This document shows, piece by piece, positions 1 through 6,760 of a stretch of DNA of 8,653 nt (positions are counted from its first letter, which is position 1; each line of letters starts with the position of its first letter). A model generated the notes under the pieces. It searched no databases, was not told the origin of the DNA, and was given only the letters and a program-made list of their open reading frames with translations. This DNA is from Gammaproteobacteria bacterium (GTDB lineage: Bacteria > Pseudomonadota > Gammaproteobacteria > Eutrophobiales > Eutrophobiaceae): contig JACVQI010000076.1 of the NCBI GenBank assembly GCA_015661095.1, positions 1 to 8,653 of the forward strand, written 5' to 3'. The translations under genes were made by a program, and so were the position numbers.

Positions 1-548
1 TTGCAATCGTGCCCATGCCCATTGACCAGGTGCAGTCGGTGGCGTTGCGCATTTATCAAACGGTTACGGCGGTGATTCGCGGTGCGCTGCTGACCGCCGG
101 TGCCCAGGGGTTGCTGGCCATGATCGGCTACCTGGTGGCCGGCGTGCCACTGGCGGTGTTCTTCGGTGTCGTCACGGGTATCGCGGCCATGATCCCGGTG
201 GTCGGCGCCGGCCTGATCTGGGCACCGATCGGGATCTTCATCTTCACGCAGCGTCCGGGTTGGGGCATCTTCATCCTGGTCTGGGGATTTTTCGTGGTCA
301 GCCTGGTCGACAACCTGCTTAAGCCCATCCTCATCGGCAGTCGGGCGCACATGCCGATATTACTGATATTCTGCGGCATCATTGGCGGCGTCAACGTCTA
401 CGGTGTTACCGGCGTCATCGTCGGGCCGATGTTGATCGCGGTGCTGCTGGCCTTCATCACCATCTACCACGAAACCTACTTGCCGGACAAGCAGAAAAAG
501 GCAGTGACGCAGGCGAATGACCGGCAGGAAATACCAGTCACGGACTGA
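1..548 (+). CDS. AI-2E family transporter (YdiK-like permease), C-terminal part
   Basis: The reading frame is open from the window's first complete codon (position 3) to the TGA ending at 548, so the gene begins upstream; the GTG at 9 and ATG at 15 are internal codons. About 181 residues are visible, roughly half of a family member of about 350 residues. They hold several hydrophobic segments with family hallmarks: a PVVGAG turn followed by WAPIG, then DNLLKPILIG, and a last helix pair containing IIGGV, YGVTGVIVGP. The DN-x-LKPILI and GGV-x-VYGVTG pattern resembles E. coli YdiK. The tail after the last helix is charged and presumably cytoplasmic. The family is made of inner-membrane exporters or permeases; substrates are mostly unproven and the AI-2 label should not be taken as function. 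No partner gene follows closely: 174 bases separate it from the next gene, which has its own promoter candidate. Family assignment is strong, substrate unknown. Confidence 0.9.
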   Translation, partial: AIVPMPIDQVQSVALRIYQTVTAVIRGALLTAGAQGLLAMIGYLVAGVPLAVFFGVVTGIAAMIPVVGAGLIWAPIGIFIFTQRPGWGIFILVWGFFVVSLVDNLLKPILIGSRAHMPILLIFCGIIGGVNVYGVTGVIVGPMLIAVLLAFITIYHETYLPDKQKKAVTQANDRQEIPVTD

Positions 549-650
549 GCGTGACCAAAAGTTAATTATTTCTGGCGTCGCGGCTGGCGACCGGAGAATT
601 ATTTTCACTCTTTCTTCATAGTCAGTTTACCAGCTAGTATTACTGATCTG

Positions 651-667
651 CAGTAAGACCCAGTAAG
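651..667 (+). repeat. Short direct repeat CAGTAAG x2, 10-base period
   Basis: CAGTAAG occurs at 651-657 and again at 661-667. The 10-base period would place both copies on the same face of the helix. They overlap the -35 region of the promoter proposed for the CcdA-like gene, the usual position for a class II activator site. A related word, CTGCAGT, occurs at 648-654 and 714-720. The repeat is seen directly; a binding role is inference, and two 7-mers can arise by chance. Confidence 0.3.
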
Positions 668-683
668 CCATTTAACGTATAAT
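655..683 (+). promoter_or_regulatory. Candidate sigma-70 promoter for the CcdA-like/SCO genes
   Basis: A perfect -10 hexamer TATAAT lies at 678-683. Seventeen bases upstream is AAGACC (655-660), which matches only three of six -35 positions (the central GAC). Transcription would start near 690, leaving a leader of about 35-40 bases before the start codon. The perfect -10 with a poor -35 fits a promoter that needs an activator. The rest of the 174-base gap (549-722) shows no other gene; a 5-base stem at 577-591 is too weak to call a terminator. Confidence 0.5.
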
Positions 684-722
684 TCCGGAACAGATTCAGG
701 CTATAACATATCCCTGCAGTGA

Positions 723-2078
723 TTGACAACAATGGTTCAACAATCAACCCACGCAGTCAGTAATGTATTGAGTGTGATCGTGCTGATCGCAGTGGCCTGT
801 TCCTGGCTGGTCATCCCCTATGGTCTTGACGGCACTGACTTGCTGGCAACCTCCGGCGAGCAGGCGCGGGCGACATGGTTGCAAAACTATACGGCCTTGA
901 CCCGCTCTCTGACCCGCACGCAGCAATATCCCGGTGGCATCGAGGTGAAGGCCTTGTTTGCGACGGCGGAATATAACCAGTTGGTTGGAGCTCCGGCTGA
1001 ACTGAATCCCGAGAGTCATTTCATCTTTATCGTCGAGGAGAAGGCACAACAGGGTGATCTGCCATCAGACCTGCCCGTCATCACACTCAATATCGACGGG
1101 CGGGTTTACCAGCCGATAACAATCGACAGTGATGAAGTTGCCGGGCTGCAGCGCAAGACCATCGTACAATTCCGGAAAACTGACGAGCAGAATCAGCCGC
1201 TTCTGCAAGCGGATTCCGGCACGCTGGCGTTGCAACTGAACCGCTATCAACCCACGTCTGATTCGGCAGCGACGGTATCCGGCTGGGTGTGGAACCTGCC
1301 GCTGCCCTCGGAACCACTATCGCAGCGGACACCCGGTAGTTTGCTGCTGGTGTCACTGGCGGCCGGTTTACTGTCATCGACATTGACGCCGTGCCTGTTG
1401 CAACTGATCCTGGTCTTCCTGGCCACCCTGGGTGGCGTGAGTGTTGCGGCAATCACCAGCGCTGGCGCCGTGACCGGGGCGGTGCGCAGTCATATTACCT
1501 GGTCGATGATCCTGTTTGTACTGGGATACATTGCGCTGTTTGCGATCGGTGGCGCCTGGATTGGCCAGGCGGGGAAGCAAGCGCAACTGGTCTATGCGGA
1601 AAGTTACCGGATCGCAGGCGTGCTGACCGGTATGGCCGTGATCCTGTTCGGCTGGTGGGTGGGCATCCGCGCGCGGGCACCCTGGGTTTGTGATCTGCCC
1701 GGGGCCGGACTGCTGGGAAAACGGCAAGGCCGGAATGTACTGAGTATGCTGGGCATCGCCATCGTCTTCGGTCTCGGTTGCCTGAGCTGTTATGGCGGTG
1801 TCATCATTGGCGCGTTACTGATATACACCGGTTCTGCCGGCAGTGCCGGTAACGGCGCTCTGGTGCTGGCCATGTTCGCTGCCGGTGTGGCCATACCGTT
1901 CCTGGCCGCAGCACTGTTATTCACCCGTATGTCGCGACTGATGAGCGCGATCCAAAACCAGGCAAAGCTCATCGGGTCCATATCTATGACCCTGATTATA
2001 TGTTTCGGTCTGTTACTGATGACTGACAGTTATCATATTGTCAGTGATATGCTGTATCCATATTTAGGCCTTGAATAA
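723..2078 (+). CDS. CcdA/DsbD-type transmembrane thiol-redox protein with extracytoplasmic N-domain
   Basis: The 451-residue protein has an N-terminal membrane anchor (about 14-33), a soluble, probably periplasmic domain rich in beta-type sequence (about 40-200), and then about six hydrophobic helices (206-445). The membrane part carries the paired cysteines expected of the CcdA/DsbD transmembrane family: C224 in TPCLLQ at the first helix and C356 in GCLSCYGG at the fourth. The family moves electrons from cytoplasmic thioredoxin to periplasmic thiol proteins. The N-domain contains no cysteine, unlike DsbD-alpha, and there is no C-terminal thioredoxin domain, so an outside partner is needed; the SCO protein encoded 9 bases downstream is the obvious candidate. 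C353 makes an unusual CxxC with C356. The start is uncertain: TTG at 723 or ATG at 732, and neither has a clear ribosome binding site. Topology is read from hydrophobicity by eye. Confidence 0.82.
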   Translation: MTTMVQQSTHAVSNVLSVIVLIAVACSWLVIPYGLDGTDLLATSGEQARATWLQNYTALTRSLTRTQQYPGGIEVKALFATAEYNQLVGAPAELNPESHFIFIVEEKAQQGDLPSDLPVITLNIDGRVYQPITIDSDEVAGLQRKTIVQFRKTDEQNQPLLQADSGTLALQLNRYQPTSDSAATVSGWVWNLPLPSEPLSQRTPGSLLLVSLAAGLLSSTLTPCLLQLILVFLATLGGVSVAAITSAGAVTGAVRSHITWSMILFVLGYIALFAIGGAWIGQAGKQAQLVYAESYRIAGVLTGMAVILFGWWVGIRARAPWVCDLPGAGLLGKRQGRNVLSMLGIAIVFGLGCLSCYGGVIIGALLIYTGSAGSAGNGALVLAMFAAGVAIPFLAAALLFTRMSRLMSAIQNQAKLIGSISMTLIICFGLLLMTDSYHIVSDMLYPYLGLE

Positions 2079-2087
2079 CAGGATGCC

Positions 2088-2708
2088 ATGACGACGATCC
2101 GCTCTGGGATAATTGTTGGTTTGCTGCTGATACTGACCGCCGGTGCCGCCCGCCCCCAGGCGAATGAGATAGTCATCAACGCCAACGTCAATCTGCTTGC
2201 TGAATCCGGTGAGCCGATTACTATTAATGATTATAAATCGTACCTGCGGCTGATTTTCTTCGGCTATACCCAATGCCCCGATATCTGTCCCTTGACCATG
2301 TATTTCGTTGCCGGCGCCCTGAAATCGCTGGGTCCTGACGCGGAGCGGGTTCGGGTCCTGTTTATTACCATCGACCCCAAACGCGATACGCCCGCGGTAC
2401 TGGCCAAATATACCGATGCTTTCCACTCCTCGATTATCGGTCTCAGCGGCGCAGTTGCTACCATCGATGGCATTACCGAGGCGTTACATACGACTTACGG
2501 TTACACCCTCATGGAAGACGGCCGGGAACGGCCAGTGAGTCGCAGTGAATATGAGGCGCTGACCGCGGATGCGCCCTATGTGCCGTATCACAGTTCCCAG
2601 ATCTATATTCTGGATCAGAAGGATCGGCTGGTGGATGTTATCGGCTATGGCAGTGACAGCGCGGATATGGCAGTCAGGATCCGGGAGCATCTTGAAACAA
2701 TCGATTGA
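2088..2708 (+). CDS. SCO1/SenC/PrrC family copper-binding thiol protein
   Basis: The 206-residue protein has the thioredoxin-like SCO fold pattern. An N-terminal hydrophobic stretch (about 7-21) acts as signal or membrane anchor and the rest is periplasmic. The metal and redox motif FFGYTQCPDICP gives C63 and C67 (CxxxC), and H168 in YVPYHSSQIY is the third copper ligand. FITIDPKRDTP and the IYILDQKDRL strand are also typical. Family members insert copper into the CuA site of cytochrome c oxidase, or act as thiol reductants or copper/redox sensors. No oxidase subunit is in the window, so the client is unknown. The ATG lies 9 bases after the upstream stop with AGGA at 2080-2083, so the gene is almost certainly co-transcribed with the CcdA-like gene, which could keep its cysteines reduced. 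Family assignment is firm; the specific role is inference. Confidence 0.92.
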   Translation: MTTIRSGIIVGLLLILTAGAARPQANEIVINANVNLLAESGEPITINDYKSYLRLIFFGYTQCPDICPLTMYFVAGALKSLGPDAERVRVLFITIDPKRDTPAVLAKYTDAFHSSIIGLSGAVATIDGITEALHTTYGYTLMEDGRERPVSRSEYEALTADAPYVPYHSSQIYILDQKDRLVDVIGYGSDSADMAVRIREHLETID

Positions 2709-2769
2709 TAGTAATTCCACGCTGAATTTGTGGCTTTCGATAAATTGTAAATCAGCGGGTCTTCATGTT

Positions 2770-2788
2770 TTAATTAGCGTGTAATTAA
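2770..2788. promoter_or_regulatory. AT-rich perfect dyad upstream of the AOR gene
   Basis: TTAATTA (2770-2776) and TAATTAA (2782-2788) form a perfect 7-base inverted repeat around the 5-base centre GCGTG, ending 22 bases before the AOR start codon. The geometry suits a homodimeric repressor or activator. As RNA, an all-A/U stem would be weak, which argues against a terminator. A possible but poor promoter (TTGTAA 2745-2750, TTTTAA 2768-2773, 17-base spacing) would overlap it. No named regulator consensus was recognised. The remainder of the 2709-2810 gap shows no gene. Confidence 0.4.
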
Positions 2789-2810
2789 CAACACCGGACA
2801 GGCCGTGGCG

Positions 2811-4535
2811 ATGCGCAGATATTTACATATTAATTTGCAGGATAAATCTGTTCGGGAAGAACAATTCGCAGGCGAGCAGATCGCCTGGGCCGGCCGTTAT
2901 TTCATCTCCAGGACCCTGGTAAAGGACGGCATCGCCACGGTTGAGCCGTTGTCACCGCGGAACCCGCTGATCTTTTCCGCCGGGCCATTTGCCGGCAGTA
3001 ACTGGTCCAATGCTAACCGCATCAGCGTCGGCTGCAAGAGCCCGCTGACCGGCGGTATCAAGGAATCCAACGGCGGCGGATCGTTTGGTTTTGCCCTCGG
3101 CCAGTTGGAGATCGCGGGCTTCACGCTACATGGCGCCGCGGCAGACTGGGTGGTGATTCATCTGTGCAAGGATGGCACAGTCAACTTCGACAGTGCCTCA
3201 GCTTATCTCGGTAAGGGTAATTTTGACTGCGCCCGGCTGTTACACGAACAGTATGGCAACAAGGTTAGTCTGGGTATCTGCGGGCCAGTGGGTGAATATC
3301 AGGGCCTGCTCGCCGGCATTGCCTTCAGTGATGTCGACCAGCGCCCGTCGCGTTTGTCCGCGCGGGGTGGAGTCGGTGCGGTGCTGGGTTCCAAGAAGGT
3401 CAAGGCCATCGTGGTGGACATGCACAAGATGCCGACCTTCCAGGATCGGAAGAAAGTGATGCAAGCCGTGCGTGAATACGGCGCCAAAATCCAGGCCGAT
3501 GCCGCCGTCGATAATTACCGCCAGAACGGCACCGCCAGCATGGGTGATTACATCAACCATGTCGGCGCTCTGCCGGTCAATAATTTCAGTCTCGGCCGGC
3601 AGGTGGACACGGAGCAGGAGCCGCTGAAGATGGGCGGGGCTTATATCCGCGAGCAGAACGTTGCCCGTGGCGGTAACCCTTCGCATGCCTGCATGCCGGG
3701 CTGTCTGATTGAATGCAGTAACGTCTATGTCGACGAGCAGGGCAAGGAAATCACCTCGCCGGTGGAATTTGAAACCCTGGGTCTGATGGGCACCAACTGC
3801 GGTCTCAAGGATCCGGATGACCTGGCCCGTCTGAATAACATCGCCAACGATCTCGGTATCGACACCATCGAAACCGGCGCCATGCTGGCTGTTCTGATGG
3901 ATGCCGGACTGGCCAGCTTTGGCGATATCGAATTCATGCACCGGGCACTGGAGGAGATCCGCAATGGCACTGACAACGGCCGGTTATGGGCACAGGGCAC
4001 AGCCAGGGTCGGCGCGCATTACGGCGTCAAGCGGGTACCGGTGATCAAGCAACAGGCGATCAGCGCCTATGATCCGAGGGTTATCGAGGTGACCGGCCTG
4101 TCCATGATGATGACGGCCCAGGGCGCCGACCATACCACCGGCAATGTTCCCACTTATGACTCATTGGACAAGGATCTGGATCATCTGGTAGACGTCAGTA
4201 TCAAGAGCCAGATCACCAATGCCGCCACCGATTCACTGGGACTGTGCGTGTTCGGCCGCAGTGTCACGACCACCAATATCGATCTGATTGTGCAGGCGAT
4301 CAATGCCGCGCTCGGCACGGATCTCGATAATACTTTCTTCTACAAACTGGGCTATGAAACACTGAAATACGAAGCGCAGTTCAACCAGGCGGCGGGCTTC
4401 ACCACCGTTGATGACGAATTACCGGAGTTTTTCTATAGCGAGGCGCTGGCGCCCAGCAACAAGGTGGCGCGTTTCCACAGTGACGAATTACGCGAGTCCG
4501 TTAAAAAGTGGTGGCGGGAAAACACCGCGGGTTGA
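2811..4535 (+). CDS. Aldehyde ferredoxin oxidoreductase (AOR) family protein
   Basis: This is a roughly 574-residue member of the tungsten/molybdenum bis-pterin AOR family, whose characterised members oxidise aldehydes or related carbonyls to acids using a [4Fe-4S] cluster. The N-terminal domain begins with MRRYLHINL and continues through SGPF-type and SVGCKSPLTGG segments and a GGVGAVLGSKKVKAI stretch typical of the family's first domain. Cluster ligands, numbered from the GTG at 2805, are C296, C300 and C304 in HACMPGCLIECSN, plus C481 in DSLGLC; the latter is also the pterin-contact DxxGLC motif. A matching NDLGID motif lies at 348-353. The first three cysteines are spaced CxxxCxxxC, unlike the CxxCxxxC of Pyrococcus AOR. 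ATG 2811 is preferred over GTG 2805 because AGG at 2800-2802 sits 8 bases from it. No ferredoxin, MoaD/ThiS-like or pterin-synthesis gene is adjacent. Substrate and metal cannot be read from sequence. Confidence 0.88.
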   Translation: MRRYLHINLQDKSVREEQFAGEQIAWAGRYFISRTLVKDGIATVEPLSPRNPLIFSAGPFAGSNWSNANRISVGCKSPLTGGIKESNGGGSFGFALGQLEIAGFTLHGAAADWVVIHLCKDGTVNFDSASAYLGKGNFDCARLLHEQYGNKVSLGICGPVGEYQGLLAGIAFSDVDQRPSRLSARGGVGAVLGSKKVKAIVVDMHKMPTFQDRKKVMQAVREYGAKIQADAAVDNYRQNGTASMGDYINHVGALPVNNFSLGRQVDTEQEPLKMGGAYIREQNVARGGNPSHACMPGCLIECSNVYVDEQGKEITSPVEFETLGLMGTNCGLKDPDDLARLNNIANDLGIDTIETGAMLAVLMDAGLASFGDIEFMHRALEEIRNGTDNGRLWAQGTARVGAHYGVKRVPVIKQQAISAYDPRVIEVTGLSMMMTAQGADHTTGNVPTYDSLDKDLDHLVDVSIKSQITNAATDSLGLCVFGRSVTTTNIDLIVQAINAALGTDLDNTFFYKLGYETLKYEAQFNQAAGFTTVDDELPEFFYSEALAPSNKVARFHSDELRESVKKWWRENTAG

Positions 4536-4560
4536 CAGAACTCGCATTTGCGCAGATATG
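4532..4560 (+). promoter_or_regulatory. Possible promoter for the queuosine transporter gene, overlapping the AOR stop
   Basis: A perfect -35 hexamer TTGACA lies at 4532-4537 and overlaps the AOR stop codon (TGA at 4533-4535). Seventeen bases on is GATATG (4555-4560), a poor -10 with three of six matches. A weak promoter is possible, but the perfect -35 may be coincidence because it is partly fixed by the gly-stop codons. Confidence 0.25.
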
Positions 4561-4600
4561 GAACTCAGGATATTTGTGGATTTAATTATTCCTTCATTCC

Positions 4601-4606
4601 AGGTGA
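4601..4606 (+). promoter_or_regulatory. Ribosome binding site AGGTGA supporting the GTG start
   Basis: AGGTGA sits 10 bases before GTG 4617. No comparable site precedes the TTG at 4548, where the open frame begins, so it favours the later start. Confidence 0.55.
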
Positions 4607-4616
4607 AAAAAGACTT

Positions 4617-5390
4617 GTGACTGAACCTCGATCCACAGACCAGCGGTTAAATTCAGATCAACCTACTCACGACCGTCACCGCCACTACAAGTACTACGAA
4701 TTCATGATGGTGGGCTTTGTGGTGGTACTACTTTGCGCCAATTTAATCGGTCCGGCCAAGACTTGCGAGATTGACCTGACATGGTTGCCTTGGTTTGGAG
4801 GCGTTCTGGTATTTGGCGCTGGCAACATTTTTTTCCCCATCAGTTATATCTTCGGTGATGTACTGACCGAGGTGTACGGCTACGCCCGGGCGCGCAAGGT
4901 AATTTGGGCCGGCTTTGGCGCCATGGTTTTTGCTACCATAATGGCCTTTGTTATTATTAATTTACCGGTGGCGGCGAGTGAGCCTTTTAATGAAATACTG
5001 CAACCGGCGTTGGAGACGGTGTTTGGCAATACCTATCGCATTGTCTTCGGCTCGATTCTGGCATTCTGGGCTGGTGATTTTGTCAACGCCTTCATCATGG
5101 CGAAAATGAAGTTGCTGACCCGGGGGCGATACTTGTGGACCCGCACCATCGGTTCCACCATGGCCGGCCAGGCGGTGGATAGTATGATTTTCTACCCCAT
5201 TGCCTTCTACGGTATCTGGGAATCAGGCACGTTATTTCAGGTAATAATCTTTAACTGCGTGTTTAAAATTCTGGTGGAAGTGGTAATGACTCCGGTTACT
5301 TACGCCGTGGTCGGCATTTTGAAACACCGGGAGCAGGAAGATTTTTTTGATAACGATACTAATTTTACGCCGTTTTCTATTAAGGATTAA
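4617..5390 (+). CDS. yhhQ: Queuosine precursor transporter (YhhQ / VUT family)
   Basis: The protein is about 257 residues from the GTG at 4617, close to the family's usual length; a longer frame from TTG 4548 adds 23 residues with no family look. After a hydrophilic, His/Asp-rich N-tail come about six membrane helices. Family hallmarks are an early helix ending CANLIGPAK, the stretch FFPISYIFGDVLTEVYGYAR followed by ARKVIW, FWAGDFVNAFIMAKMK, and RTIGSTMAGQAVDSMIFYPIAF. E. coli YhhQ is an inner-membrane importer of preQ0/preQ1, precursors of the tRNA wobble base queuosine, so this gene probably serves tRNA modification by salvage. It follows the AOR gene by 81 bases; no functional link to AOR is known to me. 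Base composition looks more AT-rich than its neighbours by eye. No queuosine-synthesis gene or clear preQ1 riboswitch was seen beside it. Confidence 0.9.
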   Translation: MTEPRSTDQRLNSDQPTHDRHRHYKYYEFMMVGFVVVLLCANLIGPAKTCEIDLTWLPWFGGVLVFGAGNIFFPISYIFGDVLTEVYGYARARKVIWAGFGAMVFATIMAFVIINLPVAASEPFNEILQPALETVFGNTYRIVFGSILAFWAGDFVNAFIMAKMKLLTRGRYLWTRTIGSTMAGQAVDSMIFYPIAFYGIWESGTLFQVIIFNCVFKILVEVVMTPVTYAVVGILKHREQEDFFDNDTNFTPFSIKD

Positions 5391-5393
5391 TTG

Positions 5394-5409
5394 AATCATT
5401 TATATGATT
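5394..5409 (+). terminator. Weak AT-rich hairpin after the queuosine transporter gene
   Basis: AATCAT (5394-5399) and ATGATT (5404-5409) form a 6-base stem with a 4-base loop, starting 4 bases after the stop codon. The stem is A/T-rich and followed by only a short T stretch, so termination would be inefficient. It marks the gene end but is a low-confidence call. Confidence 0.2.
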
Positions 5410-5462
5410 TCCTGCTGTCATTGAAACAAAATTAAAATGAAATACACCGGCAGTGATGCAAC

Positions 5463-5492
5463 TTGTCCAACGGGGGTTCTTTCGTCTATATT
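5463..5492 (+). promoter_or_regulatory. Candidate sigma-70 promoter for the DUF481 gene
   Basis: TTGTCC (5463-5468; four of six -35 matches) and TATATT (5487-5492; five of six -10 matches) are 18 bases apart. Transcription would start near 5500, about 60 bases before the preferred start codon. It lies in the 171-base gap after the transporter gene and suggests that the DUF481 gene is transcribed independently. Confidence 0.45.
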
Positions 5493-5561
5493 CGCCCCGA
5501 TCGACGCTTGTGACCCGCCATCACAGGACCATTCATGAAAAGCATGGGGAGGTTAAAACAA

Positions 5562-6623
5562 ATGGCTGATACGAATAACGCGATGTGTGACAAATGGCGA
5601 AAACGGTCAGATCAACGCATCGATACTCGCAACTTGCAAATCTGTGATTCGTTGAAATTCTTACCCGGGCACGCGCTGTTCGTGGCCCTGTGTCTTTTGT
5701 GCTTCGCATTGGCAGCGCAGGCCGACGAGGTTATCCTGCACAGTGGGGATGTATTGCGCGGTACCGTAAAGCAACAAAGCGAGGAACGGGTGGTTCTCGA
5801 GCATCCCGATCTGGGTGAAATCGTGATCCCCGCCGCGCGTATCGCCAGGGTCACGATTACCAAACCGGCGGCGCCGTCTGTCTCCGGCAAGGTCGAAACA
5901 GTAACGGCTCAGGCCACGCCAACCATTGTTGATGAACACCGGCAGGGACAGTGGCTGTTCGACCACCTCGCCAGGTGGAATACGGGTGTCAGCATTGGCG
6001 GTAGCTCTACCAATGACGATGACGGTATGGACCTGGACCTGAACACACGGGTCAAAGCCTCCGAGCGCTTACCTTCCCGAGAAACGGAATTCGACCTGTC
6101 TTACATCGTTGGCGCTTCCGAGGGCGTTATTGATGACAACAACATGAATGTTATGCTGGAGCGCGGGTGGCTGAAACTCGATACGCCCTGGTTATATGCC
6201 GGGCGAGTGCGTTACGAATTCGATCAATTCCGCAGTTGGGATCACCGTTTTACCGGCTATTTCGGAACCGGCTATCGAATCGTCAACTCGGACACGCTGC
6301 GCTTCGCCCCGTTCCTCGGAATTGGCGGCCGCAAGGAAACCGGCTCTTTAGAGGAAATTTCCACACCGGAGGGAACGCTGGGTGCTATCCTGCGCTGGAC
6401 TCCGGGAGAACAACAGGAATTGTACTTCGAAAGTCTTTGGCATCCGGCGCTCACCGAATCCCAGCATCGCGTCGTTACCAGGATCAGCTGGCGGCGTCCC
6501 CTGGCGATCCGAAAAGGCGTGAGTTTTGTCACCAATCTGGAACATGAATACGATACCAGCCCTGATCCGGGCTTTCCGGAGCAAGAATGGACATGGACCT
6601 GGTCCCTGCAGTGGGCCTTCTAG
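5562..6623 (+). CDS. DUF481-type exported outer-membrane barrel protein (YdiY-like)
   Basis: Numbered from the first in-frame ATG (5535), a hydrophobic signal core spans about 46-60 and ends LAAQA, with likely cleavage before DEV at 64. A small beta-domain follows (about 65-110), with the LHSGDVLRGTV...EIVIPAARIARV pattern that commonly precedes DUF481 barrels. A linker leads to a barrel of alternating strands (about 145-362) ending in W-x-L-Q-W-A-F, the terminal aromatic signature read by the outer-membrane assembly machinery. DUF481 proteins are described as salt-induced or porin-like outer-membrane proteins; their function is poorly known. Three starts are possible: ATG 5535 (AGGA at 5525-5528), ATG 5562 (GGGGAGG at 5546-5552, 9 bases away, the best site), and TTG 5652, which gives the most ordinary signal peptide but lacks a clear site. 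With 5562 the signal core is preceded by an unusually long polar stretch. Confidence 0.78.
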   Translation: MADTNNAMCDKWRKRSDQRIDTRNLQICDSLKFLPGHALFVALCLLCFALAAQADEVILHSGDVLRGTVKQQSEERVVLEHPDLGEIVIPAARIARVTITKPAAPSVSGKVETVTAQATPTIVDEHRQGQWLFDHLARWNTGVSIGGSSTNDDDGMDLDLNTRVKASERLPSRETEFDLSYIVGASEGVIDDNNMNVMLERGWLKLDTPWLYAGRVRYEFDQFRSWDHRFTGYFGTGYRIVNSDTLRFAPFLGIGGRKETGSLEEISTPEGTLGAILRWTPGEQQELYFESLWHPALTESQHRVVTRISWRRPLAIRKGVSFVTNLEHEYDTSPDPGFPEQEWTWTWSLQWAF

Positions 6624-6630
6624 CAAATGA

Positions 6631-6657
6631 TGTGCTCGCGGGGCTGTTGCCCGCACA
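6631..6657 (+). terminator. GC-rich hairpin after the DUF481 gene
   Basis: Eight bases after the stop codon, TGTGC (6631-6635) can pair with GCACA (6653-6657) and GGG (6641-6643) with CCC (6650-6652) around a loop, with TCGCG bulged out. Alternatively GCGGG (6638-6642) pairs with CCCGC (6650-6654). No T-run follows, so it is not a classical intrinsic terminator; it may be an RNA-stabilising end or attenuating structure. The rest of the 6624-6760 gap shows no gene and no convincing promoter. Confidence 0.3.
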
Positions 6658-6760
6658 GATATGAATAACGCAAACGTGCACATCAACTACATAATGCCGT
6701 ACTCCGTTGTGGTGCTCAGTCCCTGCGCCGTGCACTGTTGCTTGACGAATGAGGGCGTGG

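Noticed and set aside
577..591. GTCGC-GGCTG-GCGAC hairpin after the AI-2E permease gene as a terminator
   Set aside because: The stem is only 5 bases and the following sequence lacks a T-run right after it; flanking bases do not extend the stem.
1391..1693. Plus-strand 100-codon frame inside the CcdA-like gene
   Set aside because: It lies in an alternative frame within conserved membrane helices and its product shows no coherent motif.
3240..3941. Long antisense open frame (233 codons) opposite the AOR gene
   Set aside because: The sense strand carries the AOR cluster motif throughout this stretch; the antisense product has no recognisable domain, signal or ribosome site.
4536..4616. preQ1 riboswitch ahead of the queuosine precursor transporter
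   Set aside because: There is an A-rich stretch (GAAAAAAGA) near the start, but no matching short stem with a C-rich loop, so the preQ1-I pattern is not met by eye.
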